A stretch of DNA of 40,706 nt from Pelagicoccus sp. (GTDB lineage: Bacteria > Verrucomicrobiota > Verrucomicrobiia > Opitutales > Opitutaceae). The position numbers and the translations under genes were made by a program. Below the pieces are notes generated by a model that saw only the letters and a program-made list of their open reading frames with translations, did no database searches and was not told the origin of the DNA. Location: positions 1 through 40,706 of the forward strand of contig JANQRJ010000069.1 in assembly GCA_028284635.1 (NCBI GenBank), in the 5' to 3' direction. Of this stretch, positions 24,996 through 32,840 are shown piece after piece. Within the stretch, counting starts at the first letter, position 1. Each line of letters opens with the position of its first letter.

Positions 24996-26123
24996 CTATT
25001 TTCTAAAACGCTCGTGCACGATCTCGCCGCCGCTGGCGATCACGCAGCCGCTGAGAATCTCGTCTCTCAGATCGAGTTTAAGGCCGCCGCTTTCCTTGTC
25101 GTGGAAGTGTTCAATAAAATTGTATAAGTTGGATGAATACATCTGGCTCGCATCTCCCCCTACCCCGCATTCCAGCTTGCCCATGCCGACGATTCGTACG
25201 CCGTTTTCGGTCACGATCTCCTCGTCGAGACGGGAACCTACGACATTGCCTCCAGACTCTACCGCAAGATCGACCACCACACTGCCATGCCGCATGCCAG
25301 CCAGCATCGGCTCGTCCACGATCTGCGGGGCCGGACGACCGAAGAGCTTTGCGGTGGTGATCACGATATCCGAACGGTGGCAAACTTTGGCCATGCCAGC
25401 CTTCTGCATGGCCTTCTGCTCGTCCGTGAGCTCGGTCGCGTAGCCCTGCTCCGTCTGGCCGGACTCGCCCAAGTCGATCTTCACGAACTTCGCTCCCAAA
25501 GACTTGACCTGCTCCTCTACGACCGGACGGGTATCGAAGGCCTCCACCCGAGCGCCCAAGCGCTTGGCAGTGGCTATCGCCTGCAGGCCAGCCACTCCCA
25601 CTCCAATGATGAAAACCTTGGCCGGAGCTAGCGTACCCGCAGGCGTCATCATCATCGGCAAGATTCGGTTCAGTCTTTCCGCAGCCTTGATCACAGCAAA
25701 ATAGCCCGCCAGGTTCGCTTGGGAACTCAGGCCATCCATCTTCTGAGCCAAGGTCGTGCGCGGCACCATCTCCATGCTTACCGCAGTGACGCCTGCAGCA
25801 GCAAAAGCCTCGATCAGCTCGCCTTCGTTGAAAGGATCGAGGAATCCGATCGCCCACGAACCTGCCTTCTGGGCGCTCGCTTCCAGCAAGCTCGGTTTGC
25901 CTACTCGCAAGACGATATCCGCTTCGGCCAGCGCCGCCATGCGATCCTTGACCACTACAGCCCCAGCAGCTTCGTAGTCTGTATCCAAAAAATAACTCTC
26001 AAAACCAGCGTCGCTTTCCAGGTGAACTTCAAAGCCCGCCTTCACAAGGCGCTGCGCAGACTCTGGGATCAAAGCGACCCGCTTTTCAGTGGACGCCAAT
26101 TCTCGGGGCACAAAAATACGCAT
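24996..26123 (-). CDS. pntAA: NAD(P) transhydrogenase subunit alpha part 1
   Basis: 375 residues, soluble, NAD(H)-binding domain I. Seen: RELASTEKRVALIPESAQRL near the N terminus, MVPRTTLAQKMDGLSSQANLAGY (about 130), a Rossmann motif GVGVAGLQAIATAKRLGARVEAFD (about 175-200) and an RQD-loop-like region (FDTRPVVEEQVKSLGAKF). It is related to alanine dehydrogenase, but the transhydrogenase context (pntAB and pntB follow) settles its role. It is the first gene of the operon. A CT/GA-rich palindrome lies upstream, between it and the next minus-strand gene. Confidence 0.95.
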   Translation of the reverse strand: MRIFVPRELASTEKRVALIPESAQRLVKAGFEVHLESDAGFESYFLDTDYEAAGAVVVKDRMAALAEADIVLRVGKPSLLEASAQKAGSWAIGFLDPFNEGELIEAFAAAGVTAVSMEMVPRTTLAQKMDGLSSQANLAGYFAVIKAAERLNRILPMMMTPAGTLAPAKVFIIGVGVAGLQAIATAKRLGARVEAFDTRPVVEEQVKSLGAKFVKIDLGESGQTEQGYATELTDEQKAMQKAGMAKVCHRSDIVITTAKLFGRPAPQIVDEPMLAGMRHGSVVVDLAVESGGNVVGSRLDEEIVTENGVRIVGMGKLECGVGGDASQMYSSNLYNFIEHFHDKESGGLKLDLRDEILSGCVIASGGEIVHERFRK

Positions 26124-26180
26124 GTCAAAAATCTGCTAACGCGTATCCAGAACGCAATACTAGAATCGATCGCCAAAAAT

Positions 26181-26270
26181 ATCACTCCTGCTCTTCCTCC
26201 TAATCCTCAACAATGGAGGAGAAGGTCGATTAGGATTAGGAGCAAGAGGAAGAGTAGGAGGAGAAGTGAT
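26181..26270. repeat. CT/GA-rich palindromic element
   Basis: ATCACT (26181-26186) and a CT-rich run GCTCTTCCTCCTAATCCT (26190-26207) are mirrored by AGGATTAGGAGC... (from 26232) and AGTGAT (26265-26270). The stem is imperfect, with the right arm longer than the left. Its TCCTC/GAGGA composition is like the inner stems of the elements at 20963 and 28338. It lies between pntAA and the next upstream minus-strand gene. Confidence 0.65.
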
Positions 26271-26275
26271 TAAGA

Positions 26276-26719
26276 CTAGTAGGCCGACTTCAGATCGTCG
26301 CCTTCTTCGGACTCCTCACCATTGTCGAAGCGCAGATGGATCTTCGTGACGGAGTCCGGCACCTCCTTGATAATGGAGCGCACGAAAAGGCTGTATCCAC
26401 CGCCTGCGGCTCCATCGAAATCCTTGCGACGCAAGCGCTGGGACTTCTCCCAAACCACTTCGTCGGCGTCATCCAGACCCTCGAACCTCAGATGGGGGAT
26501 CAAGCGAAGCTTATTGCGGGACGCCGTCCTAACATCGAAGGTCAGCAGCCAGCCATAATCCTTCGCGTGCCACTTCGCTCGTTCGAAACGAACCGCCTCG
26601 CTTTCGGCAAACTCCAGCGTCCAAGCCGGCTTCTCTTCAGCGCGCACAGCCGAAGTAGCCGTCACCCAACCAGCCACAGCGGCTGCCAGGATCGTCAAAG
26701 TTCCTAATTTCGTCATCAT
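26276..26719 (-). CDS. Secreted hypothetical protein
   Basis: 147 residues, not recognised. A signal peptide (about 1-28, hydrophobic TLTILAAAVAGWVTATS, likely cut after VRA) is followed by a domain of mixed charge with beta-strand-like stretches (WLLTFDVRTASRN, LRLIPHLRFEGL, GYSLFVRSI, KIHLRFDNG) and an acidic tail. No lipobox is seen, so a soluble periplasmic or exported protein is likely. The start has an exceptionally good ribosome site for this window (AGAAGGAG). It lies 15 bp past the stop of the ACT-domain gene, on the same strand, so the two may be co-transcribed. Confidence 0.75.
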   Translation of the reverse strand: MMTKLGTLTILAAAVAGWVTATSAVRAEEKPAWTLEFAESEAVRFERAKWHAKDYGWLLTFDVRTASRNKLRLIPHLRFEGLDDADEVVWEKSQRLRRKDFDGAAGGGYSLFVRSIIKEVPDSVTKIHLRFDNGEESEEGDDLKSAY

Positions 26720-26734
26720 AACAATACTCTCCTT

Positions 26735-27256
26735 CTAAAGGGTTTCGAAGCTTACATCGACCATCAGGTCCGACGCGATAAGCTCCAAATCGCGCCGCAG
26801 TTCCTCGCCGCTGCAATCCGCAGGCAGACAAACCCGGGCCTTTGCCTCGAAAAGCGCCTCGCCGGACATCGGGGCGCTGCGGCAACCAGTGCTCAACTCC
26901 TGCACATTCGCTCCCCGCTTCGCAAGCGCCTGGGAGATCTGGCTGACGATGCCCGGGCGATCCGCGCCGAGGATCTCCACCATCACGACCTCCGAGCAAC
27001 GCTCGCCCGGATCCTCGCCCGAGTCCCGCACCGTCACGCTCAAGCCCCTGTCCTCAAGAGCTCCGATCGCAGACACCAAGCCATCCCGGTTCTCCGTCGA
27101 GACCCCCACTCTCAAAATGCCCGCAAACTGTCCGCCTAGCTGGCACATCCGACTCTCCAGCCAGTTGCCGCCGGCCGACTTCACAGTCGAAGCGATCAAT
27201 TCTACCAAACCTGGACGATCCGGGCCAATCACAGACATCACAATCGGGCTTTCCAT
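26735..27256 (-). CDS. Tandem ACT-domain regulator, GcvR-like
   Basis: 173 residues with two ACT domains: about 4-80 (VMSVIGPDRPGLVELIASTVKSAGGNWLE) and 92-172 (VMVEILGADRPGIVSQISQALAKRGANVQEL). The ..G.DRPG(L/I)V..I pattern at the start of each is the ACT ligand-site signature. The layout equals that of GcvR, which controls glycine cleavage genes through GcvA, but no gcv genes are here, so the specific role is not certain. A secreted hypothetical protein follows 15 bp downstream. Confidence 0.8.
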   Translation of the reverse strand: MESPIVMSVIGPDRPGLVELIASTVKSAGGNWLESRMCQLGGQFAGILRVGVSTENRDGLVSAIGALEDRGLSVTVRDSGEDPGERCSEVVMVEILGADRPGIVSQISQALAKRGANVQELSTGCRSAPMSGEALFEAKARVCLPADCSGEELRRDLELIASDLMVDVSFETL

Positions 27257-27312
27257 AAAGCCGCCACCCTAGCTCGCCTCGGCAAGTCTCCGCAAGCCGC
27301 AAGCGAAAGGGC

Positions 27313-27330
27313 CTGCAACTCTCGTTGCAG
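27313..27330. other. Stem-loop in the leader of the ACT-domain gene
   Basis: CTGCAAC (27313-27319) and GTTGCAG (27324-27330) form a perfect 7-bp stem with loop TCTC, about 57 bases upstream of the ATG at 27256. GGG and CCC flank it and extend the stem past a mismatch. It could be a leader structure; no regulatory class was recognised. Confidence 0.4.
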
Positions 27331-27349
27331 ACCCCCCACTGTTGCTTGG

Positions 27350-27363
27350 AGAAAAATTTTTCT
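27350..27363. promoter_or_regulatory. AT-rich perfect palindrome
   Basis: AGAAAAATTTTTCT is a 14-bp perfect palindrome about 95 bases upstream of the ACT-domain gene. It may be an operator or simply a bent A/T tract. The remainder of the 355-bp gap 27257-27611 shows no convincing gene on either strand. Confidence 0.3.
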
Positions 27364-27611
27364 TCTTCAGGAATCCCATCCAAGGACGGGCCCTAAAAAC
27401 GAGCCGACATGCTAGCGCGCCGACTCCCAATTTGTAAATCAGGCGTAAACGCCACCGCAGCCTCAGCTTCGCCCCTAGGAAGCAGAGACCATGCCCTGTT
27501 CCCAGAAAAAACTCACTCCCACGGCCAATTTCACTCAATCGACATGAGTCCTTTACTAAACATCCGCCTCCCACCGCCGTAGAAAGAGCTACCCGCAGCC
27601 ATCTAAAAGAC

Positions 27612-28331
27612 GTGGAAGCAAATCCGCAGAAGAAGAAAGCCAATCCCTTGAAGAAAGCCTACCACAGAGTCTTCACGCTCGGCGCTATGCGTCCCCACGC
27701 CAAGACCATCCTTCCCTACCTCGACCAGCCAGGCGGACGCTTCGTCGAAATCGGAGCCCGCGACGGCCTAAAGGAAAGCCTTACTCCCTACCTCGAAAAG
27801 GCCCTCGACTGGCAAGGCATCCTCGTCGAACCCTGGCCCCACCTCTTCGCCCGCTGCCGCAGGAACCGCAAGGCCAGCGTCTGCCTAAACGTGGCCGCCA
27901 CCGACCGCCTCCTGCGCGACTCCTGTATAGAACTCGTCGGCCGTCCCCCGGCTACCTCGATTCGCCAAACCCTAATGCAGGAGTCCCGCCACCGCATCGA
28001 AGGCAAACCCGTCGAGCCACCCATCCCAGGACGCAGCAAGCCAAAGTCCGTCAGTTACGTCAGCACCAACAGTCTCGACGGCATTCTCGAGCGGGCCAAA
28101 TGCGAGCCCAGCTTCGATCTTCTCATCTTCAACCTGCCAGGCTACGAAACCCAAGCCCTCGAAGGCATGGACTTCGAGCGCTACAAGCCCACCTTCATCC
28201 TCCTGCGCTCCGCAGGCCAAGGCACCGACCCGCTTCACCTGCCGCCCTACTACCAGCCCGTCACCAGCAGTCCCCACGACACGCGTTCGCGCCTGCACCT
28301 CTTTCGGTATTCCGATTTCGGATCCAACTAG
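27612..28331 (+). CDS. FkbM-family methyltransferase-like protein
   Basis: 239 residues. After a basic N terminus (about 1-20, NPQKKKANPLKKAY) comes a Rossmann-like region with GGRFVEIGARDGLKESLTPYLE (about 38-60, SAM-binding motif I), WQGILVEPWPHLFARC (motif II, Glu-Pro) and CLNVAATD, in the order seen in FkbM methyltransferases. The later stretch (SLDGILERA, FDLLIFNLPGYETQALEGMDF) fits the FkbM pattern of D(L/I)xxG.E..AL.G. The proposed start is GTG at 27612; a later ATG at codon 26 is possible but would remove part of the fold's lead-in. It is probably a SAM-dependent O- or N-methyltransferase; substrate unknown. It is monocistronic. Confidence 0.7.
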   Translation: MEANPQKKKANPLKKAYHRVFTLGAMRPHAKTILPYLDQPGGRFVEIGARDGLKESLTPYLEKALDWQGILVEPWPHLFARCRRNRKASVCLNVAATDRLLRDSCIELVGRPPATSIRQTLMQESRHRIEGKPVEPPIPGRSKPKSVSYVSTNSLDGILERAKCEPSFDLLIFNLPGYETQALEGMDFERYKPTFILLRSAGQGTDPLHLPPYYQPVTSSPHDTRSRLHLFRYSDFGSN

Positions 28332-28337
28332 CAGAGC

Positions 28338-28516
28338 GTAGCGCGGAGCTTTCGAAGTCGGGTCGTAGCTCGAAGAGCGGGGCCTGAAGCCCGCGTCCGC
28401 TTCGTTGCTTATCCTCATCATCTTCTTCATCCTCGTCTTTATCCTGGGATGAGGATGAAGATGAAGAAGGGGATGATGAGGGGAGATCGCGGACGCGGGC
28501 TAAAGCTCCGCGCTAC
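28338..28516. repeat. Large palindromic element, GCGGAGCTT family
   Basis: Outer arms GTAGCGCGGAGCTT (28338-28351) and AAGCTCCGCGCTAC (28503-28516) are perfect reverse complements. Inside, GCCCGCGTCCGC (28389-28400) mirrors GCGGACGCGGGC (28489-28500), and a TCATCTTCTTCATCC run mirrors a GGATGAGGATGAAGATGAAG run. The left side has an extra segment of about 35 bp (about 28352-28386) that matches 2033-2070. It starts a few bases past the FkbM-like gene. Confidence 0.8.
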
Positions 28517-28534
28517 AATGTCGCAACAGACTGA

Positions 28535-28638
28535 TGTAGGGTCGGCGCTCGCCGCCGCACCGCATCGGTTTGATCCATTCTCTGCCTTTCGACAGGCTCA
28601 AGGTCTTCGACGGACGCGGCGACAAGCGCCGACCCTAC
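28535..28638. repeat. Palindromic element, GTAGGGTCGGCGC type
   Basis: GTAGGGTCGGCGC (28535-28547) and GCGCCGACCCTAC (28626-28638) are exact reverse complements, with further partial pairing (CGCCGC / GCGGCG). It lies just beyond the yecH stop. Together with the element at 28338 it fills the 320-bp gap 28332-28652, where no gene is seen. Confidence 0.7.
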
Positions 28639-28652
28639 CAGCAAAGCAGCCT

Positions 28653-28916
28653 CTAATGTCCGCAACGACTTCCGGGCAGGAAGACGAAGGAATCCGGGTT
28701 GCCGGTGAACTTTCCCTTGCCCCATAGGTGCTGCACGATGTCGTAGGCATCCAGGCCATGGCCGGAGCAGGTGTGAAAGGTCGAGTCAGGACCAAACTTG
28801 GAGATGATATCCTCGGCGAGACTCTCGTTCGAGTAGGTCTTCCCAGACGCGATCATCATCTCGAGGATCTCGTGGGCATGAATGTCGGACTTGGGCAAAT
28901 CAGCAGGCGTCTTCAT
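28653..28916 (-). CDS. yecH: YecH-family putative metal-binding protein
   Basis: 87 residues, cytoplasmic. It matches E. coli YecH in layout: IHAHEILEMMIASGKTYSNESL, an FHTCSGHG segment in the middle (about 47-54) and a C terminus ending C-G-H where YecH has C-R-H. The His/Cys residues kept at these places suggest a metal site, as the family name implies, but no biochemical role is established. It is the last gene of the nap operon, 28 bp past the stop of the preceding small gene, which suggests a link to nitrate reductase assembly or Fe-S/Mo handling (inference from position). Confidence 0.85.
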   Translation of the reverse strand: MKTPADLPKSDIHAHEILEMMIASGKTYSNESLAEDIISKFGPDSTFHTCSGHGLDAYDIVQHLWGKGKFTGNPDSFVFLPGSRCGH

Positions 28917-28944
28917 TTGTATTGTATTCGTTTTTCTATTACAT

Positions 28945-29247
28945 CTAGGAGAATTTTTGCTCGATGCGAGTGAGCCGCACGGTTTCGGCGGAGACGATCA
29001 GGATGTCCCACCACTCGGCGCCTTGGTAGCGGTAGCGGACTTGCAGACCCCGAAGCTGTCCAGCTGCCAGCAGGGCTTGACCCTCGGAGAGACTGACGCT
29101 TCGCGGAGCGACGTGGCCGGGACCCATCTTCGGAATCGCCGCAAAGACTTCGGCGCAGGTTGCGAGATCCCGGAAATAGGCTTCCAGCGTTTCCGTATCG
29201 AGAACCGCTTGATGCAGCTCGGGAAGATCTAGCGGGGCTTCGCTCAT
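28945..29247 (-). CDS. Hypothetical protein in the nap operon
   Basis: 100 residues, not recognised. It appears soluble: an N-terminal helical part (LDLPELHQAVLDTETLEAYFRDLATCAEVFAAIPKMG) followed by a beta-rich part (QLRGLQVRYRYQGAEWWDILIVSAETVRLTRIEQ). There is a single cysteine and no metal motif. The frame runs 20 codons further upstream, but the ATG at 29247 overlaps the napF stop by 4 bp in the usual coupled manner, so that start was chosen. Position between napF and yecH suggests a role with Nap maturation or regulation; no function can be assigned from sequence. Confidence 0.7.
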   Translation of the reverse strand: MSEAPLDLPELHQAVLDTETLEAYFRDLATCAEVFAAIPKMGPGHVAPRSVSLSEGQALLAAGQLRGLQVRYRYQGAEWWDILIVSAETVRLTRIEQKFS

Positions 29248-29558
29248 GCAGTGACGCAGGGCTTGATCAGAATGGCGTTTCTCGGAGCGGGACAAACGTC
29301 GCGACAAATGGAACAGCCAGTGCAGTTGTCGGCCACGATGCGGGGAATGCCGCCTTCGATGACGATGGCTTCGGACTCGGGGCAGCGTTCCGAGCAGACG
29401 GAGCAGAAGCTCTTTTGGTAGGCGAGACAGAAACGGCCTTGGATGATAGCAACTTGAGCTTCCGTCCCTATCGGCTCCGGCGTGGCCGCTTCGCGCCCTC
29501 GCCTGAAAAAGCTGCCAAAGAAGTCGCGGCGAGAGTAGGCTTGACGAGTCGTTGTCAT
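29244..29558 (-). CDS. napF: NapF-like ferredoxin, short form
   Basis: 104 residues. After a basic N terminus (RRDFFGSFFRRGRE) there are two cysteine clusters: CLAYQKSFCSVCSERCP (about 44-60) and CTGCSICRDVCP (about 79-90), each able to hold a [4Fe-4S] centre. The sequence matches the C-terminal part of NapF; the E. coli protein is about 164 residues with more clusters, so this is a shortened form. NapF is a cytoplasmic protein thought to help load or reduce NapA before export. It lies 19 bp past napB and its stop overlaps the next gene by 4 bp. Confidence 0.8.
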   Translation of the reverse strand: MTTTRQAYSRRDFFGSFFRRGREAATPEPIGTEAQVAIIQGRFCLAYQKSFCSVCSERCPESEAIVIEGGIPRIVADNCTGCSICRDVCPAPRNAILIKPCVTA

Positions 29559-29577
29559 AGCTGGATGGATACGCTTC

Positions 29578-30387
29578 CTACTGGACCTCGCTATCGACGA
29601 GCGCCTGGATGAGAGGGAAAGGGGATTCGGCGAAGTTGCTCTCGTCTACTTCGCTTCCGGGCACGTGACACTGGACGCAGCTTTGGCGCTCGGGATGGGT
29701 GGTGCGGATGGGGCTTGTACCCAGTTCGCCATGACAGCTAAGACAATTCTGCCGCATGTGCACGGCATGCGGGATCGTGGGCGGGCTGTCGGGATAGGCT
29801 CGTTCGCCAAGCATAGCGGCGTGGCGGCCGCTGAAGCGATTGCCGGTATGCAGGTCGAAATCGGAGGTGTTCCAACGACTGCCGAGGCCTTTGGCGGAAA
29901 CGTGGCACTGGGTGCAGCTGGCATAGACTGGATGGGAGATGGCAGAAGCCACGACATCGCCCACGGGCAAGGCATCCTGATGGCACTGCAAGCAGGTTTC
30001 GGCAGAGGTCTGATCGATGGGATGAGGGACGACAGGCGGGGCTCCGTCATACGCCCGGCGCTCCTGGCGCCTGACCCTAAGCAGCTCGGAGTCGATGGCT
30101 GCGAAGAGAGTCGGAGCAGGCCAGAGATCGCTCAGTCGGCTCTGCCAGTCGGAGTTGGGGCCGATCTCGGCTTCGCGGATGGACTCGTAGGTCGGGGCGG
30201 AAGGCGTTCCAGCAACCTCCGGGACTAGGGCGGCAGGATCGGAGTCGAGCGCTGGCGTGGCGACTTGTTCGCGCACCGTCTGACGCAGCCCGATGAAGTA
30301 GCCGCTCACGGAGAGAACGAAAACGGCGATGACCGCCAGGGTATTGGCCTTGGCAGAACGGGGGCGTGGCGGCGGAGGCTGGGCCAT
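29578..30387 (-). CDS. napB: NapB-like nitrate reductase cytochrome c subunit with four heme motifs
   Basis: 269 residues. It is anchored by one membrane helix (about 15-33) after a proline-rich N terminus. Four CxxCH motifs are seen: CLQCH 132-136, CTQCH 158-162, CLSCH 215-219, CVQCH 237-241. Classical NapB has two. The sequence RAYDGAPPVVPHPI (111-124) in front of the first heme pair recurs as RAYPDSPPTIPHAV (196-209) in front of the second, so the protein looks like a tandem duplication of the NapB di-heme unit. Its role would be to pass electrons to NapA in the periplasm. It starts 3 bp past the napA stop. The membrane anchor is unusual for NapB, which is normally soluble. Confidence 0.85.
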   Translation of the reverse strand: MAQPPPPRPRSAKANTLAVIAVFVLSVSGYFIGLRQTVREQVATPALDSDPAALVPEVAGTPSAPTYESIREAEIGPNSDWQSRLSDLWPAPTLFAAIDSELLRVRRQERRAYDGAPPVVPHPIDQTSAETCLQCHQDALPVGDVVASAISHPVYASCTQCHVSAKGLGSRWNTSDFDLHTGNRFSGRHAAMLGERAYPDSPPTIPHAVHMRQNCLSCHGELGTSPIRTTHPERQSCVQCHVPGSEVDESNFAESPFPLIQALVDSEVQ

Positions 30388-30390
30388 CGG

Positions 30391-32826
30391 CTAGAGGGTC
30401 GGATTGCTTTGCGGAGAGGGAACCGCAGGGGGACGTTTGTAGACGACCGCGGCGCACTTCTTGTAGTCGGGCTCCTTGGAAATCGGGTCGATCGCGCCGA
30501 GCGTGATTTCGTTGATAAGCAGATTTTCGTCGAAGAAAGGAACGAAGACGCTGCCGCGCGGCGGATGGCCACGACCTTTCAACCAGACGGGCAGCTCGAT
30601 CTTGCCGCGACGGGTCTCGATGACCGCGAGATCCCCATTGGCCAGGCCTTGCTCGGCAGCATCCTCAGGGTGCATCTCGACGTAGGCGTGAGGCATGGCG
30701 TTTCGCAGCTGAGGTATGCGGCGGGTCATGGAGCCGGTGTGCCAGTGCTCGAGCACACGGCCGGTCGAGAGCCAAAACGGGTACTCGGAGTCGGGCTCCT
30801 CTGCGGCTGGCTCGTAGGGGCAGAACCAGATGAGGGCGCGATCGTCTTTGGTCACGGAGTGATAGAACTGGAGCTCCTTGCCTTTTTCCACGTAGGAGTC
30901 GCTGAATTCCATGAAGCGGAACGGGGTCTCGGCCCAGCTGCCGTCGGGCTTCTGCACAACTGGCCAACGGAGGCCGCGGGTTTTGACGAGCTCTTCGTAC
31001 GGGGCCACGTCCTTGTGCTTGAAGAAAGTGAATTGGCGGTATTCCTCGTAGAGCTGCTGGTCCGTGTTGACGTCGTAGTAGTGGTCCCACTCCCAGACGG
31101 GCACTTCCCGACCCGCATCGTCGAGGACCCGAAAGATGAAGTTGCCGTCCTTGTCCTTCATTCCGGCGTGGCCGAGATCGTGGAGACGACGGGCGACCGC
31201 GATCGTCATCCAAGTATCGTCTCGAGCCTCGCCAGGAGGATTGACCATCTTGAACCACTGCTGGGTGCGACGCTCGCTGTTGCCGTAGATGCCGTTCTTC
31301 TCGACCCACATGGCAGCGGGCAGGACGAGGTCGGCAAGTTCGGTGGTGGCCGTGGGATAGACTTCGGAAACGATGAGGAACTTGTCCTCGAGATCCTTTT
31401 TAGCGGTGAAGAGCTTGCGCAGGTTGGGAAGCGTGTGGCCAGGGTTGGTGATCTGAACCCAGACCGTGCTGATATCGCCGCCCTCGCTGCTGGGAGTGCA
31501 GAACTGCTCCCACATCTTGACGGTGTGGTAGCCAGGCTTGGGGTTAATGCGGCCCGTAGGGAGATTCCAAATACGCTCGCAATCCGCTCGATGCACCTCC
31601 TTGGCTACGATACGTCCGCCAGGCAAGGCGTGCGCCAGAGTGCCGACTTCACGAGCAGTGCCGCAAGCGGACGGCTGGCCAGTAAGACTGGTGGGAGCGT
31701 CGCCAGGCCTGCCAAAATGACCGCTGAGCAGATGAATGCCGTGCAAGAGGCGGTTCATGTTAGTGCCGCGCGTATGCTGGTTGACCCCCATGCACCAGAG
31801 GCTGGTGATGCGCAGATCGCGACGACCGAAAAGGTCGGCAAGCATGCGTATCTTGTCTGCGGATACGCCAGAGACCTGCTCCACGTATTCAGGCGTGTAG
31901 GGCTTGAGCAGCTCGGCGTACTCCTCGAAAGTGCTGGCCTGGCCAAAGAGGGAAGCCTTTTCGGTGTCCTTGCGGAAATTGCAGAAGCGCTCGACGAACG
32001 ACTTATCGTAAGTGCCGCGCTCGACGAGCAGGTGAGCTATGCCGTTAGCGATAGCGAGGTCCGACTGGGGCTTGAACTCCAGATACTCGTCGCTGTACTC
32101 GGTGGTACGAGTCCACCGCGTACCGATGTCGATGAGCTTGACGGTCTCTCCCCTGGAACGGCGATCGATGACCCGCGAAAAGAGCACGGGATGCATCTCG
32201 GCAGGATTGTTGCCCCACATGATGAGCACGTCGCACTCGTCTAGATCGGTGTAGCAACCGGCTGGTTCGTCAACGCCGTGAGTGGACAGGTATCCAGTAA
32301 CTGCAGACGCCATACAAAGGCGGGCATTGGGATCGATGTGGTTGTTCGAGAGCCCGCCTTTGATGAGCTTTTGGGCCACGTAGCCTTCCGGGATCGTCCA
32401 TTGGCCGCTGCCGTAGATGGCGAACTCGGAAGGTTTGGCAGCGATACGCTGAGCAATGACATCAATGGCCTCGTCCCAGGAGATCGTCTCCAATTTTCCA
32501 TTACGGCGAAGCTGGGGCTGAGTGAGACGGTCCTTGCCATACAGAATGCCGCCCACATGGTAGCCCTTTACGCAAAGCAGGCCCTTGTTCACCTCGGCAA
32601 GCTGCTCGCCCTGGATGGCAACCACTTTGTCGTCCTTCACGCCGACGCGCACATGGCAGCCGGTTCCACAGAAGCGACAGGGAGCCTTGTCCCAAGCGAC
32701 GCCGTCGCTCTCAATCGCAGCGTCCAGTTCATCGTTGTCGTAGCGACCGAAGGCGCGCTGCTGAGCAGCGGCAACCGCTGCGGCCATGGCCGTTGTCTTG
32801 AGAAAGTGGCGACGGTGAATAGTCAT
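30391..32826 (-). CDS. napA: Periplasmic nitrate reductase catalytic subunit
   Basis: 811 residues, molybdopterin (bis-MGD) enzyme reducing nitrate to nitrite. It has a Tat signal with HRRHFLK near residue 5, followed by an alanine-rich segment. The [4Fe-4S] motif CRFCGTGC starts at residue 50 and its fourth Cys lies in GLLCVKG. The Mo-ligand cysteine is in NARLCMASAV (about 165-175), followed by GVDEPAGCY and MWGNNPAEMHP, which are NapA features. The C-terminal part has FWLSTGRVLEHWHTGSMTRR, the family's nitrate-domain signature. The length is close to E. coli NapA (828). It lies in the operon napD-napA-napB-napF, 14 bp past the napD stop. Confidence 0.96.
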   Translation of the reverse strand: MTIHRRHFLKTTAMAAAVAAAQQRAFGRYDNDELDAAIESDGVAWDKAPCRFCGTGCHVRVGVKDDKVVAIQGEQLAEVNKGLLCVKGYHVGGILYGKDRLTQPQLRRNGKLETISWDEAIDVIAQRIAAKPSEFAIYGSGQWTIPEGYVAQKLIKGGLSNNHIDPNARLCMASAVTGYLSTHGVDEPAGCYTDLDECDVLIMWGNNPAEMHPVLFSRVIDRRSRGETVKLIDIGTRWTRTTEYSDEYLEFKPQSDLAIANGIAHLLVERGTYDKSFVERFCNFRKDTEKASLFGQASTFEEYAELLKPYTPEYVEQVSGVSADKIRMLADLFGRRDLRITSLWCMGVNQHTRGTNMNRLLHGIHLLSGHFGRPGDAPTSLTGQPSACGTAREVGTLAHALPGGRIVAKEVHRADCERIWNLPTGRINPKPGYHTVKMWEQFCTPSSEGGDISTVWVQITNPGHTLPNLRKLFTAKKDLEDKFLIVSEVYPTATTELADLVLPAAMWVEKNGIYGNSERRTQQWFKMVNPPGEARDDTWMTIAVARRLHDLGHAGMKDKDGNFIFRVLDDAGREVPVWEWDHYYDVNTDQQLYEEYRQFTFFKHKDVAPYEELVKTRGLRWPVVQKPDGSWAETPFRFMEFSDSYVEKGKELQFYHSVTKDDRALIWFCPYEPAAEEPDSEYPFWLSTGRVLEHWHTGSMTRRIPQLRNAMPHAYVEMHPEDAAEQGLANGDLAVIETRRGKIELPVWLKGRGHPPRGSVFVPFFDENLLINEITLGAIDPISKEPDYKKCAAVVYKRPPAVPSPQSNPTL

Positions 32827-32840
32827 AGGAAAAGAGGGGG

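Noticed and set aside
27269-27643. 124-codon minus-strand frame overlapping the start of the methyltransferase-like gene
   Set aside because: Its C-terminal part spans the leader stem-loop and the AT palindrome of the ACT gene, and its composition (Trp/Arg/Cys rich) is that of an antisense shadow.
30265-32244. 659-codon plus-strand frame opposite napA and napB
   Set aside because: It lies antisense to unmistakable NapA and NapB sequences; the long open frame follows from GC-rich codon use in the real genes.
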